From Raoultibacter massiliensis (GTDB lineage: Bacteria > Actinomycetota > Coriobacteriia > Coriobacteriales > Eggerthellaceae), in contig NZ_LT962670.1 in assembly GCF_900199545.1 (NCBI RefSeq), forward strand, positions 107,288 through 171,287: 64,000 nt of DNA, written 5' to 3'. The position numbers were made by a program, and so were the translations under genes. The notes under the pieces are model-generated. The model was given only the letters and a program-made list of their open reading frames with translations. It had not been told where the DNA came from and made no database searches. Positions within the stretch are counted from its first letter, which is position 1. Each line of letters opens with the position of its first letter. Below are positions 38,013 through 46,300 of this stretch, one piece after another.

Positions 38013-38416
38013 TGATAACGTAGGGAGTGTTTGCGCTGCTCAGGACTGGAATTCTGGTTGAGCGCAAACACTCCCTTTTCAATCACGTATTCGTAGTTTT
38101 CATCTTCGGTGCCGTTTGAGCCATGCTCGGTTTCGTGAGGTCATGATTCTGCCCGCTCGTATCGTTTCGAACTAGAAAAAAACTCGAGCTTTTGGCTTGG
38201 GCTTCTTCGGATTGCAGTTGTTTGCGCCGCCTAAACTTACAGTGTGGTGCATTCGGGCGCGCTTTGGCTGGAAATCACGGCCTTGAACAGGAAAAATGAA
38301 TGGTCTGACCTGTGGAATCCCATATTCCAGAGGTTTATCTGCGGATCGGGAGTATACTGGAGCGATTGCTGTAAATCAGCTGCCGTGAGAAAGTGGCTTT
38401 TTGAAAGGGTGAGGGC
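38013..38416. other. Intergenic region after tRNA-Phe
   Basis: 404 bp. It contains the strong terminator at 38022-38079 and a -10-like TATACT at 38352-38357, about 60 bp before the HPt gene. The middle (38080-38340) shows no gene, repeat or attachment site that I could recognise. Confidence 0.6.
38022..38079 (+). terminator. Long-stem terminator after tRNA-Phe
   Basis: Perfect 16-bp inverted repeat (38022-38037 and 38061-38076) with a 23-nt loop, followed by TTTT. Confidence 0.85.
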
Positions 38417-38812
38417 ATGGACGTCCAGTCGGTCTACGAAGCACTCGGCATCGATTTTTCCGATGTGCTCGCCCTTCTGCGGAAAGAGGATCGCATCGCT
38501 TTGTATCTTGAGCAAACGATGTGCGACCCTGCATTTCAAACGCTCGACGAGGCCATGTCGCGGCAGGATTGGGAAGCCGCCTTTCGCGCGGCGCACACCA
38601 TTAAGGGCATGGCGCTGAACCTCATGTTGGAGCCGCTGGCGCATGCGGCAATCGACCTGGTGGAATGCCTGCGCGGCGGCGCGCCCGACGAGCGCGAGGC
38701 GCGTGAGCTGTACGATAGCCTGCGCACGCGCATCGCCGACATCGAGCGGTTCATGAGCTGCGACGCGGCAAAGGCGGCAACGATTCCCGATCTAAATGGG
38801 TCGGCTCTATGA
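38417..38812 (+). CDS. HPt-domain phosphotransfer protein
   Basis: 131 residues, with GAAAGGGTGAGGGC before the start. The phospho-accepting histidine is in AAHTIKGMALNLML (about residue 60), in a helical HPt bundle. There is no other domain. It overlaps the next gene at ATGA and so is co-translated with a REC-HD-GYP protein and a hybrid kinase; it is the natural shuttle between the kinase's receiver and the REC of the HD-GYP protein. It is a homologue in kind of the HPt protein at 23806. Confidence 0.85.
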   Translation: MDVQSVYEALGIDFSDVLALLRKEDRIALYLEQTMCDPAFQTLDEAMSRQDWEAAFRAAHTIKGMALNLMLEPLAHAAIDLVECLRGGAPDEREARELYDSLRTRIADIERFMSCDAAKAATIPDLNGSAL

Positions 38813-40338
38813 GCGCTTCGAAAAAGCAGACCATTCTCGTTGTGGACGACACCGCGGTGAACCGCATGGTTCTGTCGGATATCCTGTCCGACGAGTACGA
38901 GGTCATCGAGGCGCGCGACGGTCTTGAGGCCCTGAACATCCTTCATCGCAAAGAAGGCCAGATCGCGCTCATGCTGCTCGATGTGGTCATGCCGAACATG
39001 GACGGTTTCGAAGTACTCGCCTTGCTGCATCGCAACCAGTGGAGCGCCAACGTTCCCGTTATCATCATCTCGGCCGAGACGTCGTCAACGTACATCCGCA
39101 AGGGTTTCGAGCTGGGTGCGGTCGATTACGTGAACCGCCCGTTCGACCCCGAGGTGGTGTTGCAACGCGTGCGCAACACAATCACCCTGTTTGCGAAACA
39201 GGGTATCCTGCGTGACCTCGTGGCTGATCAGGTAGCCGAGCGCGAAAAGACCAATACGCTCATGGTGGATATACTCAGTACTATTGTTGAATTTCGCAAT
39301 GGCGAAAGCGGATTGCACGTCACGCGCATTCGTATCATAACCGAACTTCTGCTCGAGGCGATGCAGCGCAGGTTCCCTGAGTACGACCTGACCCCTTCGA
39401 AGATCGCCAATATTTCAAATGCGGCGGCGTTGCACGATATCGGCAAAATCATCATTCCCGAAGAGATACTCAACAAACCGGGTCGCTTGACTCCCGAAGA
39501 ATTCGAAGTCATCAAAACGCACTCTGCTGTGGGCGACGCAATGCTCAAGGGGCTTCATTTCGGCAAAGAGGAAGAATTGGTGGAGTACGCGCGGGAGATT
39601 TGCCGTTGGCACCACGAGCGATGGGACGGGGAAGGGTATCCCGATGGTCTCGTTGGCGACCAAATACCCGTGGCCGCCCAAGCGGTGGCACTTGCGGATG
39701 TATACGATGCGCTCGTGAGCGAGCGCGTATACAAAGCGGCATACTCGCATGAGAAGGCTATCTCCATGATCAAGGGTGGCGAATGCGGTGCATTCAATCC
39801 CGACCTCATGCAGTGCTTCGTCGACGAAGCCGACAATCTGAACGAAATGATTGAGATACGCAGCGACAGCGCGGCCAAACTGTTCGACGTCGACCAATTG
39901 TCCTCGGAGTTGATCGAGCGGAAGAGCCCGGGGCTTTCGGACAAAACGGTATCGCTGCTCAAGCGCGAGCGCACCAAGCTCGTGCTGTTCTCCGAGATGA
40001 CCGAAGGCGTCCTGTTCGATTACGACTATGAAAGCGATACGGTGTTGCTTTCAGGTCGCGACGCCTCGCGGTACGGCTATCCTCAGATCATGGCGGGCGG
40101 CGAGCAGAAGTCCCTTGCCGAGATGTCGGAAGATCCCTGCGTGATGCTCATCAGAGAGTATCTTGAAGCGATGAAGCCCTGCGATTCGGTGCTCAGCATG
40201 AACGTCGATTACGTGTTCCCCGATGGGGTACGTCGATCATGCGAGATCAGAAGCACCGTCATGTGGAGCGAGGACGAAGAAGAATGCCGAAAGCTCGGGG
40301 TGCTTGGTCGCATCCTCCCGGCGGGCGACCTGCAATGA
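38809..40338 (+). CDS. REC-HD-GYP response regulator with C-terminal PAS-like domain
   Basis: 509 residues. Residues 5-125 form a receiver domain (ILVVDDTAVNRMVL, phospho-Asp in MLLDVVMPNMDG at about 58). Residues 160-340 are an HD-GYP domain with all key motifs: HVTRIRIITELL, LHDIGKIIIP, THSAVG, HHERWDGEGYPDGL and LADVYDAL. Such domains hydrolyse cyclic di-GMP. The last 130 residues (ERTKLVLFSEMTEGVLFDYD) look like a degenerate PAS domain. Start and stop both overlap neighbours at ATGA. PilB nearby may bind cyclic di-GMP, so control of pili is a reasonable inference. Confidence 0.88.
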   Translation: MSASKKQTILVVDDTAVNRMVLSDILSDEYEVIEARDGLEALNILHRKEGQIALMLLDVVMPNMDGFEVLALLHRNQWSANVPVIIISAETSSTYIRKGFELGAVDYVNRPFDPEVVLQRVRNTITLFAKQGILRDLVADQVAEREKTNTLMVDILSTIVEFRNGESGLHVTRIRIITELLLEAMQRRFPEYDLTPSKIANISNAAALHDIGKIIIPEEILNKPGRLTPEEFEVIKTHSAVGDAMLKGLHFGKEEELVEYAREICRWHHERWDGEGYPDGLVGDQIPVAAQAVALADVYDALVSERVYKAAYSHEKAISMIKGGECGAFNPDLMQCFVDEADNLNEMIEIRSDSAAKLFDVDQLSSELIERKSPGLSDKTVSLLKRERTKLVLFSEMTEGVLFDYDYESDTVLLSGRDASRYGYPQIMAGGEQKSLAEMSEDPCVMLIREYLEAMKPCDSVLSMNVDYVFPDGVRRSCEIRSTVMWSEDEEECRKLGVLGRILPAGDLQ

Positions 40339-42470
40339 GCGATCAGGAAAGCCCTCGACCTGCGAGGCGTTTTGCTCGGTTCCCCAAAGTGGCCTCGTAC
40401 GCAGTCGTCGGCGCGCTCGCAATCTTGCTGATGATCGGCGGCTATTGGCTGTACCGTCAAAGCGTGACGCAGGCGGTGAACGCCACCACCACGTCGTTCA
40501 TGAGCCAGATTGCCGATCACGACGCGCAAAGTATTTACAACCAGATCGACCATCAGTGGAGTTCGCTCGAATCGCTCGTCGACCGCCTGCTCACTACGCG
40601 CGAAGACGATCTGGGTGAGTTGTCGTACCAGCTCAGCGTCGAGTCGCAGACGTCTTCGTTCACCAAGCTCTACCTGGTTGCTGCGGACGGAGCCGTCCAT
40701 GACAGCGCTTTGCTTACCACAGAGCTCGATAAAAAGAGCTGGGCGGACGTGTACCGTTCGACCGAAACGCGTTCGGTGATGCGCTACGATTTGAACGAAC
40801 CCGAGCTGTGGGGCGAATTCGTCATGTACACGGTGAAGCTGGAGAAGCCCATGATGTGCGAAGGCGAGCTCATCGAGGGCATTGTCGGCCTGTCCCCGGT
40901 GCAGGACATGGAAGAGGGCCTGCGGTTCGAGAGCTTCGACGGGAGGGGCGTCGCCATCGTCGTCCAATCTTCGGGCGACGTGGTGACGGCGAGCGAATAC
41001 TATCGAAGCGACGATGGCGAGAACTTCTTCGACCAGCTGGAAGGGGCCACGTTCGTGTCGGGCTCGTACGACGGCATGCGCGCCTCCATCGAAGGCGGCA
41101 AAGATGCGGTCATCGAGTACGAAGCCGATGACGGGCGCTACTACGCGTCCATCATGCCCATCCGCGACAGCGACTGGTACCTTGCCGTCAAGGTGAATTC
41201 GTCGGTTGCGTCCGATCAGGTCAACGAGCTGTTGTCCCGCTCACTCGTGTTCTTCGCCGTCATGGGCGGGCTCGTTGCGGCGGTGGCGGTGGTCATCGTG
41301 CGCTCGGTGCGCGATGCGCGCGTGGCACGCGCTTCCGAGCAGGCGAAATCCACGTTCCTCGCCAACATGAGCCACGAAATCAGAACGCCGCTCAACGGTT
41401 TGGTGGGGCTGCAGTACCTCATGCGACAGAACATCGACGACCGCGAGCGGCTTGTCGAATACCTCGACCAGGCCGATGCGTCGGCGACGTTCCTCAAGAG
41501 CATCATCACCGACGTGTTGGACATGTCGAAAATCGAGAGCGGCCAGATGGGCCTGTACGCGAAGCCCTTCGAGCTTCCCTCGCTCATGTGCGATATCGAG
41601 TCCATGATGATGCCGCAGATGAAAACCCGATCGCTCAATTTCGTCATCGACGCCGCGGGGGTCTTCGCTCCCGACGTGGTGGGGGACGAGATGCGCATCA
41701 AGCAGATCATCGTGAACCTGCTGGGCAATTCGGTCAAATTCACGTCCGAGGGCGGCGACGTCACCCTCTCGGTTTCGCAGCGTGCGGGCGGCAGCGGTGC
41801 GCCCATCACGGAATTCCGCGTGAGCGACACCGGGTGCGGCATGAGCGCCGACTTCCTTTCGCGCATTTGGGAGCCGTTCGAACAAGAGCAGCGTGCGGCT
41901 TCGCAGAACGGCACCGGATTGGGCACGGCTCTGTCCAAGATACTCGCCGAGGCCATGGGCGGCACCATCGACGTCGAGAGCACGGAGGGCGTGGGCACGA
42001 CGTTCACCGTGTCGTTGCCGTTGCCGGTCTCCGATGAGGAGCCGCCCGTTTCCGCGTCCGAGGAAGCCGTCCCTGCCGATACGCTTGAGGGCCGCCATGT
42101 GCTCGTGGCTGAGGACAACGCCGTGAACCGCATGATTATCGTGGACATCCTCACCGACGAGGGATGCGAAGTGGTCGAAGCGAACGACGGTCGCGCCGCC
42201 CTCGATGCCTTCAAGGCAAGCGAGGAAGGCGCCTTTGACGTCGTGCTCATGGACTTGCAGATGCCCGAGATGAACGGCTACGAGGCGGCCGCGGCCATAC
42301 GCGCGCTTTCTCGGGGGGACGCGAAGAGCGTTCCCATCATCGCGCTCACCGCGAACGCATTCCGAGAGGACGTTGCGCGCGCGTTGGATCACGGCATGAA
42401 CGACGTGGTGACGAAGCCGCTCGATGTGTCGTTGCTGCTGGAAAAGCTCAAAGCGCTCGGCTCGAACTAG
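40335..42470 (+). CDS. Membrane hybrid histidine kinase with extracytoplasmic Cache-like sensor
   Basis: 711 residues from the ATG at 40335, which overlaps the upstream stop; the longer frame reads into the previous gene. TM1 (SYAVVGALAILLMIGGYW) and TM2 (LVFFAVMGGLVAAVAVVI) flank about 260 outside residues with a dCache-like pattern (YYASIMPIRDSDWYLAVKV). The HisKA box is FLANMSHEIRTPLNG (His about 347). The ATPase has QIIVNLLGNSVKFT, SDTGCGM and GTGLGTALSKILAEAMGG. A receiver domain ends the protein (VLVAEDNAVNRM, phospho-Asp in MDLQMPEMNG at about 639). This is the sensor of the four-gene relay; the next gene encodes a solute-binding lipoprotein that may present its ligand. Confidence 0.9.
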   Translation: MSDQESPRPARRFARFPKVASYAVVGALAILLMIGGYWLYRQSVTQAVNATTTSFMSQIADHDAQSIYNQIDHQWSSLESLVDRLLTTREDDLGELSYQLSVESQTSSFTKLYLVAADGAVHDSALLTTELDKKSWADVYRSTETRSVMRYDLNEPELWGEFVMYTVKLEKPMMCEGELIEGIVGLSPVQDMEEGLRFESFDGRGVAIVVQSSGDVVTASEYYRSDDGENFFDQLEGATFVSGSYDGMRASIEGGKDAVIEYEADDGRYYASIMPIRDSDWYLAVKVNSSVASDQVNELLSRSLVFFAVMGGLVAAVAVVIVRSVRDARVARASEQAKSTFLANMSHEIRTPLNGLVGLQYLMRQNIDDRERLVEYLDQADASATFLKSIITDVLDMSKIESGQMGLYAKPFELPSLMCDIESMMMPQMKTRSLNFVIDAAGVFAPDVVGDEMRIKQIIVNLLGNSVKFTSEGGDVTLSVSQRAGGSGAPITEFRVSDTGCGMSADFLSRIWEPFEQEQRAASQNGTGLGTALSKILAEAMGGTIDVESTEGVGTTFTVSLPLPVSDEEPPVSASEEAVPADTLEGRHVLVAEDNAVNRMIIVDILTDEGCEVVEANDGRAALDAFKASEEGAFDVVLMDLQMPEMNGYEAAAAIRALSRGDAKSVPIIALTANAFREDVARALDHGMNDVVTKPLDVSLLLEKLKALGSN

Positions 42471-42492
42471 ATTGCGAAGAAGGGAAGTTGGC

Positions 42493-43848
42493 ATGAGAGG
42501 AACGAAAGCGTTAGGCCTGGCACTATGCGCGGCATTGTGCTGCGGGATCGTCGGCTGCAGCAGCGCGCAGCCCGAGGCGCCAACCGCACAGAAGAAGCAG
42601 ATCACCCTCAACGTGAAATGCCCGCCGTTAGCGCTTGCCTTCGACGCCGGTCACTCCGATTCCGAAGCGATCGACCTGCTGAAAGAAGCAGGAGAAGCGT
42701 TCTGCGCTTCCTACGAAGATGCCGAGGTGACCATCAACTACACGCGCTTCCCGTATCCGGAGGAAGGCGAGGCGGTGTTGGGATCGTTCGGCACCGACAA
42801 AGCGGTCGACGTGGTGTTGGGAGGGCAGTTCAACGTGCCCACCTACGTGCACTCGGGTCGTGCGGCTGCGCTCGACGACATCATCGACGATGGGCTGCGG
42901 TCCGACATCGACCAATCCATCTGGGACCAGTGCTCCGACGGCGGGAAAACCTATGTGCTTCCGTTGTACCAGTTGCAGAACACGCTGATGGTGAACCCCG
43001 AGCTTCTGCGCGATGCGGAGCTTGAACGGTTTATCCCTGCTGATGGGACGGTTGCGCAATGGTCTACCGACGAGTTCAAAGAGATCGTCGCCGGCCTCAA
43101 GGAATCGATGGACGATGGGGAGACGTTCCCCCTGGCTTTATGGGCATCAAACAACCAAGGTGACACCCACATCATGTCGCTGCTGCGCTCGCATGGGTTA
43201 AACCTGTTTGACGATCAGGGTCGCTTCCAGGTGAACACGCCGGAAGGCATTGCGGCGCTTACCTGGCTCAACGAACTCAACGAAGAAGGCATGGTGCCGA
43301 AGGGGTGCGAGAACCTGGAATACGCTTCGGCTGTCGATCTTTTCGACAACGGCCAGATTGCCATCTGCCCCGGCAATAAGACCACCATGCTCGCCGAGCG
43401 CGCTGCCGATTTCGAGCCGTTCGCCGCGAATTTCCCCACGCCTGATGGCAAGGGTTGCGCTACGACGTTCCTAACAGGGTTCACCGTGTTTGACAACGAC
43501 GACGCCGATCGCGTCCAGGTGGCCAAAGATTTCGTGCGCTTCATCTACAGTGACGATGCCTACTTGCAGTACGCGTTGTCCGGCACGCCGGTGAGCGCGT
43601 CGTTTATCGAGCGCAACGAGAGCACCGGCGAGTCCGCCGAGCTCGACAAGGAGTTCAGCGCCAACTCCGAGAACGTGTACGACTTCTTGAACAACACGCC
43701 GAACTGGGACGGCGTGCGCAGCCAGTTCTACCTCAGCATTCAGGATATGCTGCGCGGCTCGATCACCCCTGAAGAAGCTGCGGCGAACATTGACGAGACG
43801 TGCAACGCCGCTATCGACGAAGGGTACGCCGCCGCGGGAGGTGCGTAA
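42493..43848 (+). CDS. Extracellular solute-binding lipoprotein, no transporter partners
   Basis: 451 residues from the ATG at 42493, 22 bp after the hybrid kinase gene. The signal peptide ends in a lipobox (GIVGCSS). The body is a type 1 (sugar-type) solute-binding fold: DVVLGGQFNVPTYVHSGRAAALDD, TYVLPLYQLQNTLMVNPELL, then FDNGQIAICPGNKTTMLAERA and FVRFIYSDDAYLQYALSGTPV. No ABC permease or ATPase gene is within reach. That, and its place at the end of a signalling operon, suggests a sensing role with the kinase. The ligand, perhaps an oligosaccharide, is unknown. Confidence 0.85.
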   Translation: MRGTKALGLALCAALCCGIVGCSSAQPEAPTAQKKQITLNVKCPPLALAFDAGHSDSEAIDLLKEAGEAFCASYEDAEVTINYTRFPYPEEGEAVLGSFGTDKAVDVVLGGQFNVPTYVHSGRAAALDDIIDDGLRSDIDQSIWDQCSDGGKTYVLPLYQLQNTLMVNPELLRDAELERFIPADGTVAQWSTDEFKEIVAGLKESMDDGETFPLALWASNNQGDTHIMSLLRSHGLNLFDDQGRFQVNTPEGIAALTWLNELNEEGMVPKGCENLEYASAVDLFDNGQIAICPGNKTTMLAERAADFEPFAANFPTPDGKGCATTFLTGFTVFDNDDADRVQVAKDFVRFIYSDDAYLQYALSGTPVSASFIERNESTGESAELDKEFSANSENVYDFLNNTPNWDGVRSQFYLSIQDMLRGSITPEEAAANIDETCNAAIDEGYAAAGGA

Positions 43849-44054
43849 TCGGACTCGTCTTATAGGGCCAATCGGGAGAGGCAATCGCGAAAGGAGAAAC
43901 GCGACGAGGCGCCGAACGTTTGCGCAAAAGCTCGTGGCTCCCCATGTTTCCAGCGATGCGGATGCGGATCTGGTGCAAGAGGCTTCGAGCGGGCCTTTCC
44001 CGAGGTCTGTTTCTTGTCCAATACGCCTTGGATGTTTGGAGTCATGCAGTGTGC

Positions 44055-44060
44055 TATAGT
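44055..44060 (+). promoter_or_regulatory. -10 element of the second membrane LuxR gene
   Basis: TATAGT, ending seven bases before the ATG at 44068. Transcription would begin at or next to the start codon, which would make the message leaderless. No clear -35. Confidence 0.4.
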
Positions 44061-44067
44061 TTCCCTC

Positions 44068-45564
44068 ATGGAGAAGCTGCTTAACAAATTCACGGGTAAC
44101 ATATCCCCCGTAGCTCTCTTGGTGTCGTCCTTCTACTGGTCGTGGTTCGACGTCGTTCCTTTCAGCCCTGCGCTTTTTTATGCCGCAGGGGTGCCCGTCG
44201 ATACGCTTCCCCTTACGCTTTCTTTGGCGGTAAGCGTGGTGGCGTTGGGCGTGCTGGCCGTGCAGCCGCAGCTTCGGGTGGCCGTTACTCGCGCCGATGT
44301 CTTTGCGGTCAGCTCTCTTGTGTGCGGAGCGGGCGGATCTCTTCTCGTGTATTCAGGCGCGCTAACGGCATCCCTGCCCTTGTTGATTGCAGGATCTTTG
44401 CTGATCGGCGTGTATCAGGGAATGGGCATCCTCGCCGTCGGGTGCCTCATCACGTGCCAAGGGACCACGAACGCTCTTGTGCACATTGCCACCGCTTTGC
44501 CGTTCAACATACTGGCGATTCTTCTCGTCATGTTCCTTCAGCCGCTCCCCTCGGCGGTGTTCGCCTTCCTGTTGCCGCTCTGCTCTTCCTGCTGCTATGC
44601 CGTGTTTTCGGTGCGCAAGCGAAACAGGGCGCTTGTGGACGCGCTTGTCATCGAGGGCCGAAAGCGCGAAAAAGCCGCCATCTCGAACCGCGGCAGAAGG
44701 TTCGCGCGGTACAACCCGTACTTTCTCGCCATCCTGCTGGTCGTGTGCAGCTCGTTCGGCTTCGTTAACTACAGAACCGTGTTCGTCGGCGGTGCAGGCG
44801 AAGGGGCCTTCGATTACCTTTCCCTTGCAATTCGCGCCGTAGTCAGCTTAGCGGTGCTCGTGGGGTACATTCGCTATTCCCAGCGTCCCTATTCCATTCT
44901 GCGAATCGCTCTCCTGCTCATGGTTCTGGGGCTTTTCGCCACGCCATCTCTCGCCATGCTCGATTCTTCCGACTCCCTGTTGCCCGAGGGGTTGTTCCTT
45001 GCAGGATATGCGTGCTTCGATTTGGTCATTTGGGCGATTATCATCATATTGAGCGGCAAGGCGAACATGTCGATCCTCAAAACGATCTGCGTTGTCGATA
45101 CGGTTGATCAGCTGGGGATCTTTTTGGGCACGTTGCTGGGAGCTTGGTACGGCGAGGGCAATACGGCTTTGGTGGCCTGCATCGTGTTCGGCGGGTTGCT
45201 GCTCGTGCTCATGCTCGGCTTTACCGAAAAGAAAGATCCTGTGAACGACGATCTGAGCGCGCTCGAGGTTGAATTCGCCCTTGCCGCAGACGCCGCGGAA
45301 GAACGCGGTGCGCCGCAAGAGCGGGCTGTGCCGGCGATGCCTTCTGCTTCGGAAAGCGCGATCGCGGCGCTTGCGGACCGGCACTTTCTCACGAAGCGCG
45401 AAGCGGAAGTGCTCTCCTTTCTCGTCGCAGGGCGAAGCGGCCCCTATATTTCCGAGCAGCTTTGCGTGTCCGACAATACCGTCAAGAGCCATGTGCGCCA
45501 CATCTACACCAAGCTCGACGTGCACAACCGCCAAGAGCTCATCGATCTCGTCATGCATCAGTAG
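44068..45564 (+). CDS. Membrane-bound LuxR-family regulator
   Basis: 498 residues if translation begins at the ATG at 44068; earlier in-frame ATGs (44014, 44044) lie upstream of the likely transcript start, and none has a ribosome site. About twelve hydrophobic segments (for example ALLVSSFYWSWFDVVPF, LAVSVVALGVLAVQP) precede a LuxR helix-turn-helix at the C-terminus (LTKREAEVLSFLVAGRSG, VSDNTVKSHVRHIYTKLDV). It is followed on the same strand by a small lipoprotein gene and a Tat flavoprotein gene, the likely targets. Confidence 0.87.
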   Translation: MEKLLNKFTGNISPVALLVSSFYWSWFDVVPFSPALFYAAGVPVDTLPLTLSLAVSVVALGVLAVQPQLRVAVTRADVFAVSSLVCGAGGSLLVYSGALTASLPLLIAGSLLIGVYQGMGILAVGCLITCQGTTNALVHIATALPFNILAILLVMFLQPLPSAVFAFLLPLCSSCCYAVFSVRKRNRALVDALVIEGRKREKAAISNRGRRFARYNPYFLAILLVVCSSFGFVNYRTVFVGGAGEGAFDYLSLAIRAVVSLAVLVGYIRYSQRPYSILRIALLLMVLGLFATPSLAMLDSSDSLLPEGLFLAGYACFDLVIWAIIIILSGKANMSILKTICVVDTVDQLGIFLGTLLGAWYGEGNTALVACIVFGGLLLVLMLGFTEKKDPVNDDLSALEVEFALAADAAEERGAPQERAVPAMPSASESAIAALADRHFLTKREAEVLSFLVAGRSGPYISEQLCVSDNTVKSHVRHIYTKLDVHNRQELIDLVMHQ

Positions 45565-45681
45565 CGCTGCGTCCGTTTCTCGCCCCGTTTCACCTCCCTT
45601 CTCATCACAAACGGGTGATTTATGGAAAAACGCCCGCAAGTGATGAAGAAACCCATGATGGAATTTCATTCAATGGGGGCA

Positions 45682-45711
45682 GGCCGTCGTCCTCGCATCC
45701 GAGGTGCGGCC
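45682..45711 (+). promoter_or_regulatory. Leader hairpin before the small lipoprotein gene
   Basis: Stem ggccg/cggcc with an inner stem cctcg/cgagg (45691-45695 with 45700-45704) and a small internal loop, about 35 bp before the lipoprotein start. Could be a weak terminator of the LuxR gene or a leader structure. Confidence 0.35.
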
Positions 45712-45744
45712 TACAGGGAAGGAATCAAGGAGAAGGGAACAATC

Positions 45745-46215
45745 ATGAAAGAAGAAGCTCGGAGTAGTGCACCCAGGCGCATGGCGATGCTTGTCGCGTT
45801 GGCGGTTGTCGCGGTTCTGTCGCTCGGTCTGCTTGCGGCATGCGGCTCGAACGGATCGGGTTCATCGGGCGGAGGCGGTGCGGCCGCAACCGACGAAACG
45901 ACCATGACCACGAAAACGCTTGTGAAGACGGCTGCCAACGAACTGGCGCTCGTCGATTGGGACGTTACGGATGCGGATAGCCCGCTCACCATTTCCAGCG
46001 ACGATCCGAAGTACGCCGAGTACGTCGAAGATCTGAGCAAGCTGACCGGCTACAACATCGAAAGCCTCACCATGCAAGTAAGCATCACGACGGTTCAGGG
46101 TGCGGAAATCGGCGCGACGCACGAATTCACGTACGAGAACACCTATACGGTCGACAGCCTTGAAGCGGTCGTCGATTCGAAGACCATCACCTATAAAGAC
46201 GGCGATTTCAAGTAG
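45745..46215 (+). CDS. Small lipoprotein of unknown function next to a flavoprotein
   Basis: 156 residues from the ATG at 45745, with AAGGAGAAGGGAAC upstream. The signal peptide ends in a lipobox (LLAACGSN), followed by a Gly/Ser linker. The remaining 100 residues form a small domain (SPLTISSDDPKYAEYVEDL, MQVSITTVQGAEIGAT). There is no haem or covalent-flavin motif. It is encoded between a membrane LuxR and a Tat flavoprotein and is probably expressed with the latter; a docking or substrate-handling partner is possible but unproven. Confidence 0.7.
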   Translation: MKEEARSSAPRRMAMLVALAVVAVLSLGLLAACGSNGSGSSGGGGAAATDETTMTTKTLVKTAANELALVDWDVTDADSPLTISSDDPKYAEYVEDLSKLTGYNIESLTMQVSITTVQGAEIGATHEFTYENTYTVDSLEAVVDSKTITYKDGDFK

Positions 46216-46227
46216 TCGCCCGCGAAA

Positions 46228-46260
46228 AAAACCGTTGGTGCTAAGAAAACCGTTGGTGCT
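46228..46260 (+). repeat. 15-bp direct repeat, two copies
   Basis: aaaaccgttggtgct occurs at 46228-46242 and 46246-46260 (period 18) in the gap before the flavoprotein gene. It may be a recent slippage event or a pair of protein sites. Confidence 0.5.
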
Positions 46261-46300
46261 GCGATTCGATTCGCGGCGTGAAATTGAAAGAGGGAATACA

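Noticed and set aside
37937-38416. Integration site of a mobile element at tRNA-Phe
   Set aside because: No repeat of the tRNA 3' end, integrase or foreign-looking genes follow it.
46228-46260. Start of a CRISPR or longer tandem array
   Set aside because: Only two copies of a 15-bp unit, with no further repeats or cas genes.
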